Of a DNA stretch of 64,000 nucleotides, positions 11,301-26,300 are shown one piece after another (within the stretch, counting starts at the first letter, position 1; each line of letters opens with the position of its first letter). Source of the DNA: Ligula intestinalis (Eukaryota; Platyhelminthes; Cestoda; Diphyllobothriidea; Diphyllobothriidae); NCBI GenBank assembly GCA_036362985.1, contig JAYGXS010000005.1, positions 29,300,254 through 29,364,253 of the forward strand, in the 5' to 3' direction. The notes under the pieces are model-generated. The model saw nothing but the letters and a program-made list of their open reading frames with translations. It was not told the DNA's origin and searched no databases. The position numbers were made by a program, and so were the translations under genes.

Positions 11301-14300
11301 CCGCTTCTGAGCATTAATCTTCATCGAGTAAATACTCGTCATTTTGTTGGCACACGGCAGACACTTTTTCGATCGCACATACTACAGAACGATGAAGCAA
11401 CTTTCGTTGATCTTTCAGACAACCCTTACTAGGCATGACTTCCTTACCCTTGAGGCAACAAGACTCAGCAGCGCGCAATTCATTGCAAGTTGTCTGAGGA
11501 TCAAAGGTTTGTGAACTGCAAGGAAATAAGCCCAGCAAGAAAACACCCTACTGATAATGTCCTACTGTAAAACCTATCCAGCCACTATCTCGTGCAGCGG
11601 CAGCTGTCGGCTTGGCGTATCCTCTGAAGCTATATAATGTCGTCTCTCTGCCTACCGACAGAGGGTGACCAGCGAGTATCATGCAGAAGTCGGGGCTGCT
11701 GATTTGTGGGTACAGCGCCTTATGCAACTTCGGATGCCAGAGCATTCAAGGGGCTCCTGGACAGCGTGAACCAGACGAGAGGAAAGTTTAAAAAGTGGAA
11801 GCCCCCATGACAGGAAGCGATATAGCCACAAAGGAAACTGGTGTCATGGAGGGACCATATACAGCAGGACTTTGAGGAAAGTCCCTATGTGACTTCTGCG
11901 CACTCTCTTATTGTGAGGTCCTGGGCAAAGCGGAACTTATTTTTTCCTCTACTCGATTGGCGAAGCACATATATGTGTTCTTTGAATAACTGACATAATT
12001 TGGAGTTAAGAAAGTTTCCGGTCACGGGCTATTGCAAAATCAGCACTAGTTTTGCCCTCTTCTTGGATTTATTTACTCCTAGGTTAGCATCTGCTTTTGG
12101 GTACATTTTCGAGCTTTCAACTGCGTAGTTTCGGAGAAATAACTTTAAAAGTTTTGCCTGCCTAATGCGCAGTTTGCCACTCTTTTCAAAATCAGCATTG
12201 TAATGAGTTTTGCCTACAAGTGTTTACAACAGGTCTACGTAAGTTTACCCATTTAGGTCTGTGCATTTGGTTTTAAAACCAAACTAAATTCCGAATTTGC
12301 CCAAGCTCTTACACGGCGCTCAGAAGAGATCACTTGACTGAAAGCAGTTTGTGTTCCATAAAACAGCCCCCTTGTTCATTTACGATGAGATCCAGCAAGC
12401 AATTTTACCTCAGGTTCGTCATCTCAGCTTGGACGTGGACGAACTCTCGGGAAATATTTACGATAGGTATAGACTTTCAGTATAACGATGTTGAGGTGCC
12501 CAATATATGTCCATTTTCTTGACAGACCTTCAAAACTCTGGCTTAAAAGTACCGCTTACCACATATAGTCATAATGCCCTTACTAGTAAAATGTTTCTGC
12601 TAACAAAATGACCATTTGGGAAAATTATCTGCTTCAGAGCCCTGTCAGCGGAAGATAATTCGACAGCAGAATGGTCAGATCTTCTGACGCACTTGGAACC
12701 CGAGCCGAGAGTCAATTTCACTCTCCCTGTAAGCAGGCCTACGGAAATCAGCCTCCGTGCCGTCAATTCTATTGGCGAAAGTGACCCTACCTTCAAAATT
12801 ATCAAACCTCCCCTCTCTGAAACTAGCGGTAGGTTTACTTTGAATTCATTCAATTATGTTTATCGTACGCATAAGATGCGCTCTCCATACGGGAAGGATG
12901 TGATTTAAATGAAAGAAGGAAATTAGATAGCAGTACATGCGTTATATGAGACTGAAGCTTTCGCAGAGAGCGAAATTAAGTCAATCTTATAGTTGTCTAA
13001 TTCCATTCAGTTGCGTTACTTTTTCATCTAAATACATAGTAGTTAAAAAACAAACAACCCAATAAAATTTGGCAATGATACCTTAACAGGACAGAAGAAA
13101 AGAAACCACCGCGATACGAATTCCCGAATAATATGATGGAGTGTATGCTTCAACTTCCGGCTGAGTTTATAGGGCGGATTAAATTTAGCGTTAACATAGT
13201 GCAGGACTAAGTTAAGGGTTAAGGGTAAAGTAACTTGCAACTTTACGCTGAGCATTTAGAGCAGGGTTAGGATTAAGGGTCGGAATACGATTAAGATTTC
13301 TGCTGGGTTAATATAAGGGTTATGAAACGAAGGAATTTACCTAACTTTATATAAAAAAGGAGATTTTTGGAAACGAAACGATTTTTACTGTGTAAATTTT
13401 CAAAACTGTTATCTTAACCTGCCAAAGAGGAATAAAAATGTTTCCAACCAGCCAAATTTTAACCATGTCTAAAGGTGTCATTTGTTTGGTTGGTGTTCGC
13501 ACTAATAGACATCCACTGAATTTCGTACGCCTCCTAATGCAGGGTTTTATACCTCACCAGGGAAGGGCTTGTTTTATAGATCGCTTATATTGCCTTTGGT
13601 ATATTATACTGTGACCAAACTGTGTAATCTGTCTCTAAGCGCACGCACAAACATAAGCTAACCGTAAGGTGATGCAATCTATCTTAGATATTCGCTCATA
13701 GGCTGGACACACTATTGCATGAGATAAACTCTGAAATTGTTGGCACGTGTCATCTCAAGAAATGCTGTAAAATGCTGGAAACTGTGCAGAAAAACGTGAC
13801 ATGGCCGTAAACCGAGCGCTTTAGATATGACTTGCAATCTCCTTAAGGTGACATAAGAAAGGACACAGTCGGTACCGGCCCGGTAACTGAATGCAGGAGA
13901 CACCTCCTTACAGAAACTGTACTCATCCTGGAGTCTTTAGTTGGGCACCATTAAAAGTTGACTCTTTTGTGCATTCTTCATTTGTCTGGCAACGATCTGA
14001 GGAAATTAGGTTCGAAAAGTCCTGCGATTAAATTTATATCATCTAGATTGAGCCACATAGCACAACACGAAGCGAGTCTGTTCCTTAGCGAGATTGCAAA
14101 CGCAACCCAAACATCTTTATCATACCCGACCGCAGTCTACAGTTAAACAGCCCTATGGCTCAGTGGTGAAAGTGGTGGACTCAATAACCAAGAAAGCGTA
14201 GCTTCGAGTCTCAATTGCCTGCAGAAGTTGGTACCACGTAGAGTTTTTCTGGTAAAGTCTAGATAAATTGTGGTCTATTTTTTAGCCTGTAGTCTCATTT

Positions 14301-17300
14301 TATATATAAACTTATATCATCCTAGGAATTTCGTTGACCAACTTGGTGGTGGGAGCTGCATATTCAGTTTATCTCGATGAAGGCAATCGTAGAACGACCA
14401 AGAAACGAATTTCAAAACGATAAATGAGATTGGAATAGCCATGTCTGGTTTACTGGTCGTTATCAACCAGTCATACGCAAATCCAGCTTTTGGGTGCCAA
14501 GCACTTGAGTTCATGTATCCACTAAGTATTAAAAATAAAACGTTTATCTTATAGGGTAACACAAGAATTTTAGTGCCAGTTCAGAAATGCCGACCAAAAT
14601 CGGAGTCTAACAAAGTGCAGTGTTCCTTACTGACTGCACAATATGTGTGATATAGGTAGGTAATATTAACAGCGGAACAATTGTATCAGACAACAGTGCA
14701 AATGCATGCTTATTCGAAGTTTCTGTAACGTTAACTAAAAATATGTTTAAGAGGAGATTTTCTTAATAATAAAGAGAATTCTGCGTGTCTCGTTGAGTCC
14801 ATTTTATTGCAAAAATTTTGGGTAAATATTTCAGAATGCCCACAGTAAATTATGTGCATAAGTATTATTACATAAGGTTTTAATTTTATCCTGGAATATC
14901 TGAGTTAATCGGTATTGATATCTAAAAAAATCTAAAGGAATAGAAGCATTTGGTTTCAAACTTATAGTTCTCATCAAAATACAGAAATTCCCTTGACCAT
15001 ATGTTTTCGCCTTTGACCGCAGCTTTTTCGTCCAAAGTGTCGGTAATCTTTACCTACACAGCTCTGGGTGCGGCTACCTTCCTCCTGCTACTACTGCTCG
15101 CTGCGGTTATGCTCTACAGACGTGAGTTTCCCTTATTTTACGCTGAGTAGTTGACGAATTCATTACCTTCGATCTATATTCAACAAATGTCAAGTCCTCC
15201 TAATTCACCCCACTGGCTCTTTACATTGATTGCCGGTAGCACATCTAAGACGTACTCGCAAAGCAGCGCATATTTAATAAAATATTTCTGTGCAAAAATA
15301 TACATCCGACATGTGACAATAAGGGATCACTCCTTTTTCAAACGCTTGAACTTTATGCGAGATCACTTTTTTTTCCCAAGTTACCCAGAACAAGTGGTGA
15401 GGCATTTGGGTGTCATGCATTGCTAAAACGGTAAAGCCCAATGCAACTTTCGAAACGTGAAAATTGGTTTATCATTTCAGTTGCTAAGAGTGTCCCAAGG
15501 TTGCTATGTATGAGGCAACGTTTTTACAGGTTTTGTGTTTTCATCCAACTAAGGCCAATAGCGTTACTCCAACATTTACTTGAAAACAGTTCTCCCGCGT
15601 TCGAGCCCAACTGATAACGTCGGTTGGGAAAAATGTGCTGTCGTAGGTTGTCCCCTCCAGCTACCTCGTTTTTTCAGAATACGTATGCGGAAATTTATTT
15701 TAATCTCATGCACGACAGATTTATTCATTTTATATTTCTCTCCACTTCTATGGTTTTTGATAATGGAATAGCCTCGTGCTGCATTGATGTGTTTAAATTA
15801 ATTGTGGTTGATATTCTCTCCCCATCTGAAGACCCACTGATGCTATCGCAGGGAGTTAAGTGAGTTAAACCCAGCAACTGCGATCTTCAAACCATGGCTA
15901 AAAAGTGCAGAAGAGAAGTCCGTAAAGGCCAAGGCAGTAGGAAGAACGTATTGTGTACACAAAGGAGAAGAGAATAGATAGAGGAAGTCTGACTTGGCGA
16001 GTCTACAACCGGCAGGAGAGCCAGCCACAGTCCAAGTAAGGTCTTAGCAGTAATACGGTCAGAAGACCAAGAGAGCGCGTCCATTGGCTAGGTGGCTTGA
16101 AGATTTTGGGCAGGAAGCAGCTTGCGTTGGGAACGTGTGCAAGCATACTATTCGTCGCTTGGCTCAAACCGTGATTTTCCGACCGAGACGTCGAAAAAAC
16201 CGCATCGCTGAGCCTTTGAGAAAGCGCACTTCGATGCGAGCTAGTTTGCCAGGCATGACTTACTACAATAGCACTACCTATAACTGCGCTTCTGTATCAG
16301 CTGGAAAGTCATTTGCCACTGAGAGCATGATCGCTTGCATCTGATTCTGTTCTCCTACAGCCTATAATCCGATGGCTCTACGAAGCCTCCCTGAGCACGA
16401 CTTTTTCTCATGCTGCTATAAGGATGTAGCTTCTGATATTCCGGAGCACATTCTTTGCAGAAAAATCGCTTCAAATGTTAGGCAAGTGTTTCGAAAAAAA
16501 TAAAATCGAAATTTCCCCTTTGGTTCAAAAGATCGTTCTGAGATCAGGTTGCTGGCAGCCGACTCCACCTCAGTCTCCCCAGAGACACGTTAGAGAGACA
16601 TCCTTTTTGCAAATTGGATTTCGCCTTCCGCCTTCAACTCGTGGACTTCAGGTCCCCCGTCCCGTGTGATTTATTTTTCTTCTGATTCGAACGAATGTAG
16701 GCTTACCGAACAGCTGACCACTGGCCTACATTCTCGGTTCTCTGGACTACGGGAAAGTGCACTCGACCGTAGTGGCTGGCCATAGTGGCTGACCACCATT
16801 ACGGCAAAAACGGCTAATGAAGTGATTACCCTTTGCGGATTCCCCGGCGGCAGCGGCGGCGGCAGTTGCGGCATTTTCCACACGAATAACGTAACTTGTA
16901 CTGTATCAAAACGTTTTCCGAGTACCAGGGCGGCCGCAGTCCCGACTGGCAGTGATCGGCTGTACTTGGCAGCATAATTAACTCCAGTTGCTGCTGCACT
17001 TGAGCGTTAAGGTTAGGGAACATTCCACTGGCAGTCGCTAATTCACCTGTCCGAAGAAAGCACTCCTAAGTCTGAGACAGCTTTTATTAGGAAAATCTTG
17101 ATGGCCTGATGGGCGGATTATTATTACTGAGAGCCAGGCTTTCTCACGTGAAGTAACTATGGCTGAAGTTCAAGCTTTGATATCAAGTAGCGCCTTTTGT
17201 TAGATATGAGGGTGATTAACAGCTGTGTACTTTATCTTTTTTCCAAGGTAACTTCAAAAAGTGAAAATGCTTATCTGTGATCAGTGTTTTCTTTTGATTT

Positions 17301-20300
17301 TTCTGAGAATTTTTGATACACGTTCTGCTGTACGTGAAAGAGAACGTTCCCGCTGCATAAGCTGTTGCTTGTATGCTGTTTTTTAACGAAACAAATCAGG
17401 TGGGGTGGCCGAATGTATACTTACATTTCACAAACACAGCGAATATGTTGAACGTTCCTTTTCTTGTTTCAACATTTGTGGGAAATCTTTAATACCTAAG
17501 CAATAACCTGCCACGTGTTTCAAATTTAAGATACCTTGTTTCGACATGGTAAAATATTCATTAAGTTTGCGGTTCAAGCACCTTATGTGGCAGTACAAGT
17601 TACCTACCCCGTTTTGCTCTAAAATTTTATGCAACTAAGCAAAAAATATGTTCTTAAAGTTTAACGTGATCCTTGTTTTTGGCAAACGATGTGATTTCTC
17701 AAGTACTTGTTGTTATATGTGATCAGGGTTTCCGTATGTGCAAGTGACGTTTATTAAGTCTCCTGCTTATTTTTATTTTATTACGCAAAGCACAGAAGGA
17801 AACGATTTTATTCCGCCATATTACATATCACAGGAAATGGCTTCGATATCCAGGGAACCTCCGATATCACCCAAACCCGGCTTTCTTTTTTTAAAAAAAC
17901 AAGTTTGGGCATACAAGTTTCTAAAGTAAAAGGATTTCTGAACACCGATCGCAGACAAAAATAACAAGATGAAATCCATGCAAAATTACTTACTTTTATT
18001 CCGATCACGGAAATGCGTGAGTTAGGTCATTTACGGAAATTGTCAATTTGAAAATATAAGGAGCGTTTTTTCTTTAGCTCTTGGGCATATCTAACAGTGG
18101 CTGAACTATTAAGACCATTCGATTATGTTTTATTTTCTGACAAACGCATTTTGTATTTTGGATTCCCGTGAAGCCAGTGCGCCTCGGTTTTAACGCTCTT
18201 AGATTGTTTTTCCATATCCAGTGTACACCACTGCGCCTTTGATTTAATCATAAAAATTCTTCTGACAAAAGAAAATTCTGTAGAAGAGCTTCTATGCTGA
18301 GAAATGCAACACAGAATAAAAATTAGGCCAATTTGTTGTCCCTGGCCATAAACCAACTACCACCGGGGCAATACTTTCCATCGTTTTCAGTACTCAAGGA
18401 AGCAAATAACTGTTCCTGGCCGTGAATCAACTGTATATTTTGCTAGAATTCGCCTCTTTATTTTGCTTGATTGTGTAACATATTAAGCTATTGCGTTTAC
18501 ACACATGCATGATGTGCGCATTTAGGGCAAAAGCTACATTTAGTTCGCTTTTTTGTTTTAAACGCAGAGAAAGACATATGGATTTTTATGCCGCCGTAGC
18601 GAAATATCATGACAAGGAAAACATTCTTTTCGTTATTGTGCAACTTACATGCCTTGAATATGGGGTTGCTAAGTTAATGAACAGTTGGAGCTTTTTGTTC
18701 AAATGACATTTCAAAAGAGGTTTTTTATTATTAAAAATAAAAGGAGCCGCATGTATCTAACACCACTGTTGTCGAAGAAGTACATCCTTAGACGACTTAG
18801 TGGCTTTCAATTTTTTTTAAAAAGGCCAACAAAGAGACCTCCCCGGGCAAGAAGACGTAGAAATAAGATTTTTGTCTACAATCATTTTTATCCTCAAATG
18901 TGTCAGATTTGACTGTAAAACTTTCTTATGTTAAAAGAATACCCTGAAGCTAATAAACCATTAACTTTGATTAAAACCCCGGGTATAGAGTATGACATGA
19001 AATTCATGTAGCATGCCGTCATATTGGAAATATTGATACTCTCTCGCTAATCTGTATTGAGTAAGTTTTTAGTTCTCCTCATCATGTAGTCTACTCTGAA
19101 GTCATTTCAGTCACGATAGGATCCCGGCTCTTAAACGATCTTCCTTTTCGCCACTGACAAAGTGGCTCCTCAAGTCCTATGCACTTTTATCATTGATTTT
19201 TACTGCCTTGATAAATTCAATAATATTTTACACAAAACAAACACGAAAAAAAATTATTGCACACATTTGGTAGGAAATTACCCCTTCTGTAAATGTTATA
19301 CACAAGGAAAGGATAGCTTTCGGTTTTACAATAGTTTCTAAGCATGAGCTTTTTGACGATTTTGAGTCGTTCAGTCATTAAACATCACATCTGTCTATTA
19401 ATTAATGCTGCCTTTAATGTATACAGCATGATTTACATCTATTGCAACAGTTTATGAGAACTTTGTGACCTCTTCCTCAAAACGTAGGCGGAAATGTACT
19501 TTTCCTTAAATACGATGGAGACAGCCCGAAGTTTGTAAACAGTTGATTCAAGTGTAGCTCTAAGTAGGTTTAACAATTATTTGGCAATTTGCAAGAACTT
19601 TTTACACCAAGAGATATCTTTTTTAAGTAAAAATTTTAAAGAAGACGTAATATCCTATAATTGTTCTGCATATTTTTAAAAAATATATTTAAATTATAAA
19701 GACAGTCAAAATCAATGATAAAAATGCATGTTACTTTAGTAACCACTTTTTACAGTACAAACCTTTCATTAGCGGTCAGAACGAGGTTTGTTAAAAAGGC
19801 GGCATCTGATCGTGACTGAAATATTTTCATAATTGACTAAGCGATAATCAGTATTACAGTAGCATTCGTTCGCATATGTCGGAATATTAGACGAATTTTA
19901 GGCCATACTGTAGGTATCCTAGAACTTTTCTAGGATGCGCAGTATAATTCCATCAAAGTGCAAAGAAGCTGTTTGCATATATACTTGGTTATCCTTGATT
20001 TTAGGATAAGAACTGAACAAATGCTGCACTCCATGACTTTCAGATCTAATTTATAAAAGGTCGTCCGATGGGACTTTGAATAGCCTATTACAGGAAGCCC
20101 TCCATGTCCTCAACCTGATCCCCAAGTCCTACTTCTACCCTGGAATTCTGTTTAGGGAAACCTGCAGTCTGGGGATGTAATTATTCGTGTGTCCTACCCC
20201 AACCTCATAGCTATCACCTGCGATCAACTTTTGTTGTTGGGCAGCCATGTTTCTGCAGTTCCTTTTTTCCCAAAATGTGTGGATGAAAATAACTACTTTT

Positions 20301-23300
20301 ACTTTTCTTCTTGGAAAATTGCGAACTTCCTCCAGAAACTTTTCAGCTTGGAGCCATGTCTGAGGTATTGCGTAGTATCTTTCGTTTCACTCTAGTAGTT
20401 CATAATCAGGAACGATTTCCTTTAAAAACAATTGTGTTTGCATGTACATGATTTTCTGCAGAAGAAAAAATTGGTATTAAACGTATGGCTATTCTATGTA
20501 TTTCTCCATCCTAAAGGTCGACGCGATTTTCCCAAGGGAAAGCACCCCTTCATCATCAGCCTTAACCGCGCCAGCGGAGGAGGCCAAATTCGCTTGCTTA
20601 ACGGCTCTCTTCAAGACACAAGTCTGGCCGCTACGAAGACTACGAGTCTCAGCGGAACAGGTGGTGCCCCTTTGGACTTGTCTACTTTTGAACCTATCTG
20701 GAATCAGGAGCTCAACTCCCTGTATGGAAACGTCTTACCGGACAACTGCGAGATTTACCAGGACATGCACATTCCTGCCTCTCGGATCCGTTTTTTGCAC
20801 TACATTGGGTGTGGTGCATTTGGAAAGGTTTGGGAGGGTTGTCTGCGAACGACCGACGTCGATGGAAATATTCAGTACCAGAAGGTTGCCTTGAAGGTAA
20901 GATTCCTAACCAACACGCTTTGAATCGAACTTAAATGCCTAGTCTGGTGCATGAGGTGTGTCGTTCAGATAAACCGTTCTGAACAACCTGAGGAGGCTAG
21001 AATTACCATTTCCTGTTTGATTACTAGTAGTCCCCAGCACTTTTACCTCTGACTATCAGATCAGCGTAAAAAAGGTCTGTCACCATCACCTTAGTATCAC
21101 ATAACCCGAGACTTCTACAATACGCGAGCGTTATTTTACAAATACTTCTTTCGTATGTAGTGATTACACATGAAAATAGTCCTTGATACTACTAGGAACC
21201 AGTCGTTGCCACAACTGAAGCGCAGGTTAAATGATATTAACTGCATAGTAGACACATGTAAATTTAGATAAAACTGAACTATAGTAGATACAAAATAGCT
21301 TTTCATTAACTACAACGTCTGGCTCATGCCCAATTAGTTAATTTATTGAATATGTCATCTATGTATGCGAAGGAACCGGTTTCTATTTTACTACTGTTCC
21401 CGTACAACAGAACTAGTGGGTGAGGTGATACTATAGTGGTATGTATAAAGTGCCCTTACCCAGATTGAATCTGCGACTCGAGTATAGGCGAAGGTCCGTT
21501 GTTCGGAGCCACTATTTCCTGCCCTATGCGCTTCAACCTATTCCAAAGCAGCAAATCTGATTTGCAGACTCTAAAATCACCGACGATGGGGTTGGAAGGG
21601 ATTGGCTGGCAGCTTCAAATAGGTCAGACGTTATTGGTTTTTTATTAGGGTTTCGTTCTTGAACAGAAATTCACATACGTCGAGTAAGTCCGAGGGTACA
21701 TGGGTTAGTTTTCGTATATTCAAAGGCTCAATTACTTTGACAAACAGTTCCATCTCCGTCTTCAAAATATGAGTGCAATTTCTAATGTGAAGGACTTCAA
21801 GGTGTTTAGTGATTTAATAAACCTAAAAACATTAAAGAAAGTAAAAGTAAACGCTATTTAGCTCCTAGTCTTGTCCCCATATTTCATAGCAGGAGCATGT
21901 GCAGTGCTAAATAGCTGACATTCAACTACTTTGGGTAGAGAAGGTTATCAAAAATAAACCGTTTGAATATATCTGGTGCCCGGGAGATAATAATTGAACG
22001 CCCCATAGTGAAACATGTTGCACCGGCAAACATCTTCCTGTAGACTTGTCCTTTGGATCTCCCAAAATGCATAGTCACACCTTACTTAACCTGCAAAGTT
22101 AAGTGCTTTTCAAATGCAACGTAAGTTCTCTTCAATCCAAACTCACTCAATTATTTAAATACACTACTATGGGTTTCATTCTCGTTGCTTTTCCTGCCGA
22201 AAATGTGTCCTTTCATCGGCCTCTTTGGCACACAACAGAAGTGTTAAAAATAGTTTAGGGCGTTAAGAGGAGGATGACCGTCAATGCTTGTAGCAATTTC
22301 ATAACATAAGAATTGAAGAAGAGAGAGAGCATGCGCCCATTTCTCCCGCAAGAAATACTTTTCCCACTCAAGGAACCTTTCTGAAAATGTCATCTTGTGC
22401 GTGAATTCCGCAACAGCCGCTCATAGGGCAAAGGCTGGAAAGGAACCAAAGAATAAGAAGTGGAGGGAGGTTTACTGGCATTCTTACGTGCTGGCAGTCG
22501 TTGTCTTCGACAGCAAAATAGCCTCAAGAAGCTAAAAACAAAAAAGAGATTGGTTAGAGAGACAATGCGTCTGTGTAGAAGCGAAAACTGTTACGAAAGG
22601 AGTGATGACTGGTCGCTGATTGAAAGGTTTCCCAGCCTGAAGGCTTGCATACGTGGGTTTCTCAGTTAGCGGGTTTATCAGCCTTCAATAGAAACCATTT
22701 TATCTATGTCGTCCGGGTCAAAAACCAACGTCCTGAAGGTGACGAACACTGTTACAATTTGTTAGTGCCCAGCAATAGGGGTTCTGTTTAGCCAATACTG
22801 TTAAACGTTCGCTCCCATGCACTTTCAGGGGTAGAACAGGTTCAAACTAGGCATTTATCTCAACAAATGCAGAAGTTAGGAGGATCTTTGTGCGCCAAAG
22901 AAACACGACTGAACATCAGGTTGGCATTGTCTCGTGAGCTTAAGGCTCTCACATTTGATTCACGGCGGTTCAAGCAGTCGCGATATGGGCGGTCTCACAC
23001 ATCTCGGCAGTAAGACGTAGGTCTTTCCTAAGCCCAACTTACTTTCCCAATTTTAGTGTACTAATGCGGTCACGAGTCTGTTGGAGACGTCAGCATGTTT
23101 TCTGTATAGGCTATGGTTTGCCGTCCTCTTTTTTTCCCTTACAAAAGTATGTGATGCCCTCAGGCATGCTGGAGGAGTTAAAAAGCGCATATCCGGCACC
23201 AGTGCATTCTGCCATGTGAAAATTCCTCCCTCCTCCCTGTCTTGTTGGTTGCTGATTTCCATCTACCGTGCGGGGAGGGGGCTTGCAACTTGTGGGTGTA

Positions 23301-26300
23301 AATTTCCTAACCGAAGGCGATCACGAAGCCGGTCGGTTTTGGCTGTCCGCCCACGCTCTTTCCCCCAACGAGCGGGACTCACAACCCATGACTCGCATCT
23401 TACTGTTTTGGTTTTTCGTTTGGACAACCTACGTGCGAGCGTTGTGTGCTATTTAAAAGGTGGGGAAGCACGACTGGAAACGTACTTTTTGTGTACATTT
23501 TTCAATGGGGTACTATCCCTCTCGGCGAAAAGCGGTACGAGCGTAGGCAACAGCCGTCTTAAGACCGGCAGGTGAGGTGGTTTACGATTCGGGCGCGCCG
23601 CTCTGCGTTACCTGGTCTCCTCGCGACCCCCTCTCCACCATGACACCTGGGCCCCGTCTCCCCCCTCTCCGGCCAGTGGCTTATCGCCTACATTCCACGA
23701 CGCCGCTTGTGGCGGCCCCTGTGCCTGGTTCGCGGAATCGTCACTCTCTTGCAGCGCTCCCCCCCCCCTTCTCCTTTCAGCTGACGCATACTCTTCCTTA
23801 CTAGGGCCCTAAGTAGACAAAGTCTCGCCTGCATTAACCCGCATAGTCGTTTTCTTTCTCGTGTGCGCAGAGGGGGCTGGTTTGAACAGCGCAGAGAGTA
23901 TTAGCCTCCCGAGGCCTCTGTGAATAGACTCGGTTTTGTAAGAAGGAAATCCGTCAGCTCTTCTGCCCCTGAACCAGCCAATTCGTTAGTTTGTGTCTTG
24001 AGTCTTACCGTGCACCTCAGAGTGTGGTAGGTGCAAAGACGGTAAACTGTGCGTGAAGTAGTGGACTTGATCTGTATCTAATGCACTCGCTACATATACA
24101 CCGTAGAAAAGACAATGTCAAGAAGATCGGTTGCGAAATTTGGCGCAGGTGACCGGTGCGACGTGGGGATGTGCCTAAGCATGCCACCACAGCTCCCATA
24201 TATGGCACTTGTTATGGTTGCACAGCACCCCACTAAACTGTGTTTTGTTGTGTGTTTAGTGGCCGATCAGGGGACTGGGAGTCAGTCGGCGATGACCATG
24301 CAGTATTCTACTGATGTTTCTGATGTTAGATGATGTGACTGCTGTGTAGTCCGCCCAGGCAAATTCAATATCGATAGCAGGGCTTGTAACATGGTCACCG
24401 CATAGCACAGCAAGCATTTTAAGGCTAAATAGACTGGTTGCGTTAGATAGAGGGGGTGCCACTGCAATTATACAACTTTCATAATACGTTCGCATTTAAA
24501 AAAGCACTCCTATTAGTCATCTATCTGACAAATATATGTTCATGTTACCCTATTCCAAGATAAGGTCAAAATTAAAATGGAGTTTCTTGATAAGTTTCTT
24601 AATCTACCTGAAAATAAGTGATACAGCTTTTGCTGGAAACGAGAGAACACACTTGTCTCTTTATAATGAACTATTTTTTGCAGAGTTAGTTGCTCTCAGG
24701 CTCCGTACTGAGATTGCGAATGCAAAAACGGCGTGGCTGAATACATGCTAAGATTTTGCTATAATTTATAAACTTATTTGCATCCGGTTTCTCAATTTCG
24801 CTTAAGCGGAACTCATACTGTACAAAAAAGTATATTTTCACATGCTGTAGATTTAACAAGATTTCCATTTAATTTCAATCACAAAATAATAAATGCGGTA
24901 TCGGTTACCGTCCAAAATCATTGATGCCAAACGCGGTCAACTCCATTTTACTATGTTTTGTCACAAAAAACTTCAAACATTGCCAAAACATAATTTGTCA
25001 AACTAAAATTGCAGCTTCTTTCTGAAAAAACAATGCGATTCCTTAAATTTGGCTTCACCTGATTTTTATCAAATTATGACTAGATTTTTTGGTTCTCAGA
25101 AGGATATGCTTTTAACTTTTCTTGCTTTTATCAGGGTTCTTCCAGAATACAACGCGTACAAATAACAGGTTTGGAACAATAGTAGTTTAAGAAGTGCACC
25201 TCATATATCCCTAATCTCAGCGTTTTTGTCCTACGGAAACGGTCATTATGGGGATTTTATGGATGGGGAAATATGATACACAGTGGAATATGCTTTAGTA
25301 ACTGTTATATGCATTTTCACTTTGTTATACTCGAACGTTTTGGTGATTTATATCTGTATATTTTCCTAATCTATATTATCGTTAGCGTATTGCGGAAATA
25401 CCCGTTTATAAAAAAACAGGTGTCTTGAAATTCCTGAAAAAATAAAAATGGTGGTAAGGAGGTCGGCTACTTCAACTTACCCGAGGTCCGACCTACCATT
25501 CTGTAGTTAGATTAGTAAACTCCGGGACGCAAACCACCCACACACCTGCAATTAACATGCGGATTAAATTACTTCCAGCGGCCATGGGAAACAAATTCAA
25601 CTATATTTTTCCATTTTTAATTTACTTTTAAAAATTTCTTTCACTACCTAACCTATTTCTTCACCCCCATTGCCCATAAAACCAGTGTTTTCCTAGGACA
25701 AATGCTGAGATTAGGGGTATATGAGGTGCATTACTTAAACTTACTTTATCCAGGTTCGATTCTGTTGTACTAATTTTTTCAATATCAGCCTCCTTCCGAC
25801 TTTGCAAAAATTAATGACCCCTTAAATATACTGAACTTACCAGACAGTTTTCCTTACTTAAAGCCTTTCTCATCATCATCACATTCATTCATTAGACTGA
25901 AATACTGTGATCAAATCTATGTTAACATACCAATTTCAATGTTGGTCATGGCTTTGCATGAATTTCCGACCATATTGTATATAATGTCATTGTGTATGCC
26001 GTCCTAGGTGCGCAACAGCAAGTCACTGACGGAGGCCGAGTTTAGACGCGAAGCGATGCTGATGCGACGATACCAGCACGAGAACATTGTCCGCTTCTAT
26101 GGTGTCTCCTTAGATTCGCCTGAGCAGCAGTGTTTGGTACTGGAGATGATGGAGCAGGGCAACCTGCGTGATTATCTTCACAAGGCGCGTCCTCGTCTGA
26201 CCTCAGCGCAAGCCGAGCAGATTTCCCGTCAGGAGTACTCGGCCCGCAGCGATCGGTCCAGCCGACAGACAAATGTCGCCACCTCAACGAGCCTGAGCGA

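Larger units (their letters stand above)
12829..15022. other. RTK intron with telomere-like and tRNA-like repeats
   Basis: A 2.2 kb intron. It holds a degenerate GGGTTAAGG block (about 13195-13335) and a tRNA-like unit (14149-14220), listed separately. The rest is AT-rich without recognisable coding. Confidence 0.6.

Noticed and set aside
23081..23575. 164-codon open frame in an RTK intron
   Set aside because: Starts from TTG, GC-rich patch open in several frames, no motif.
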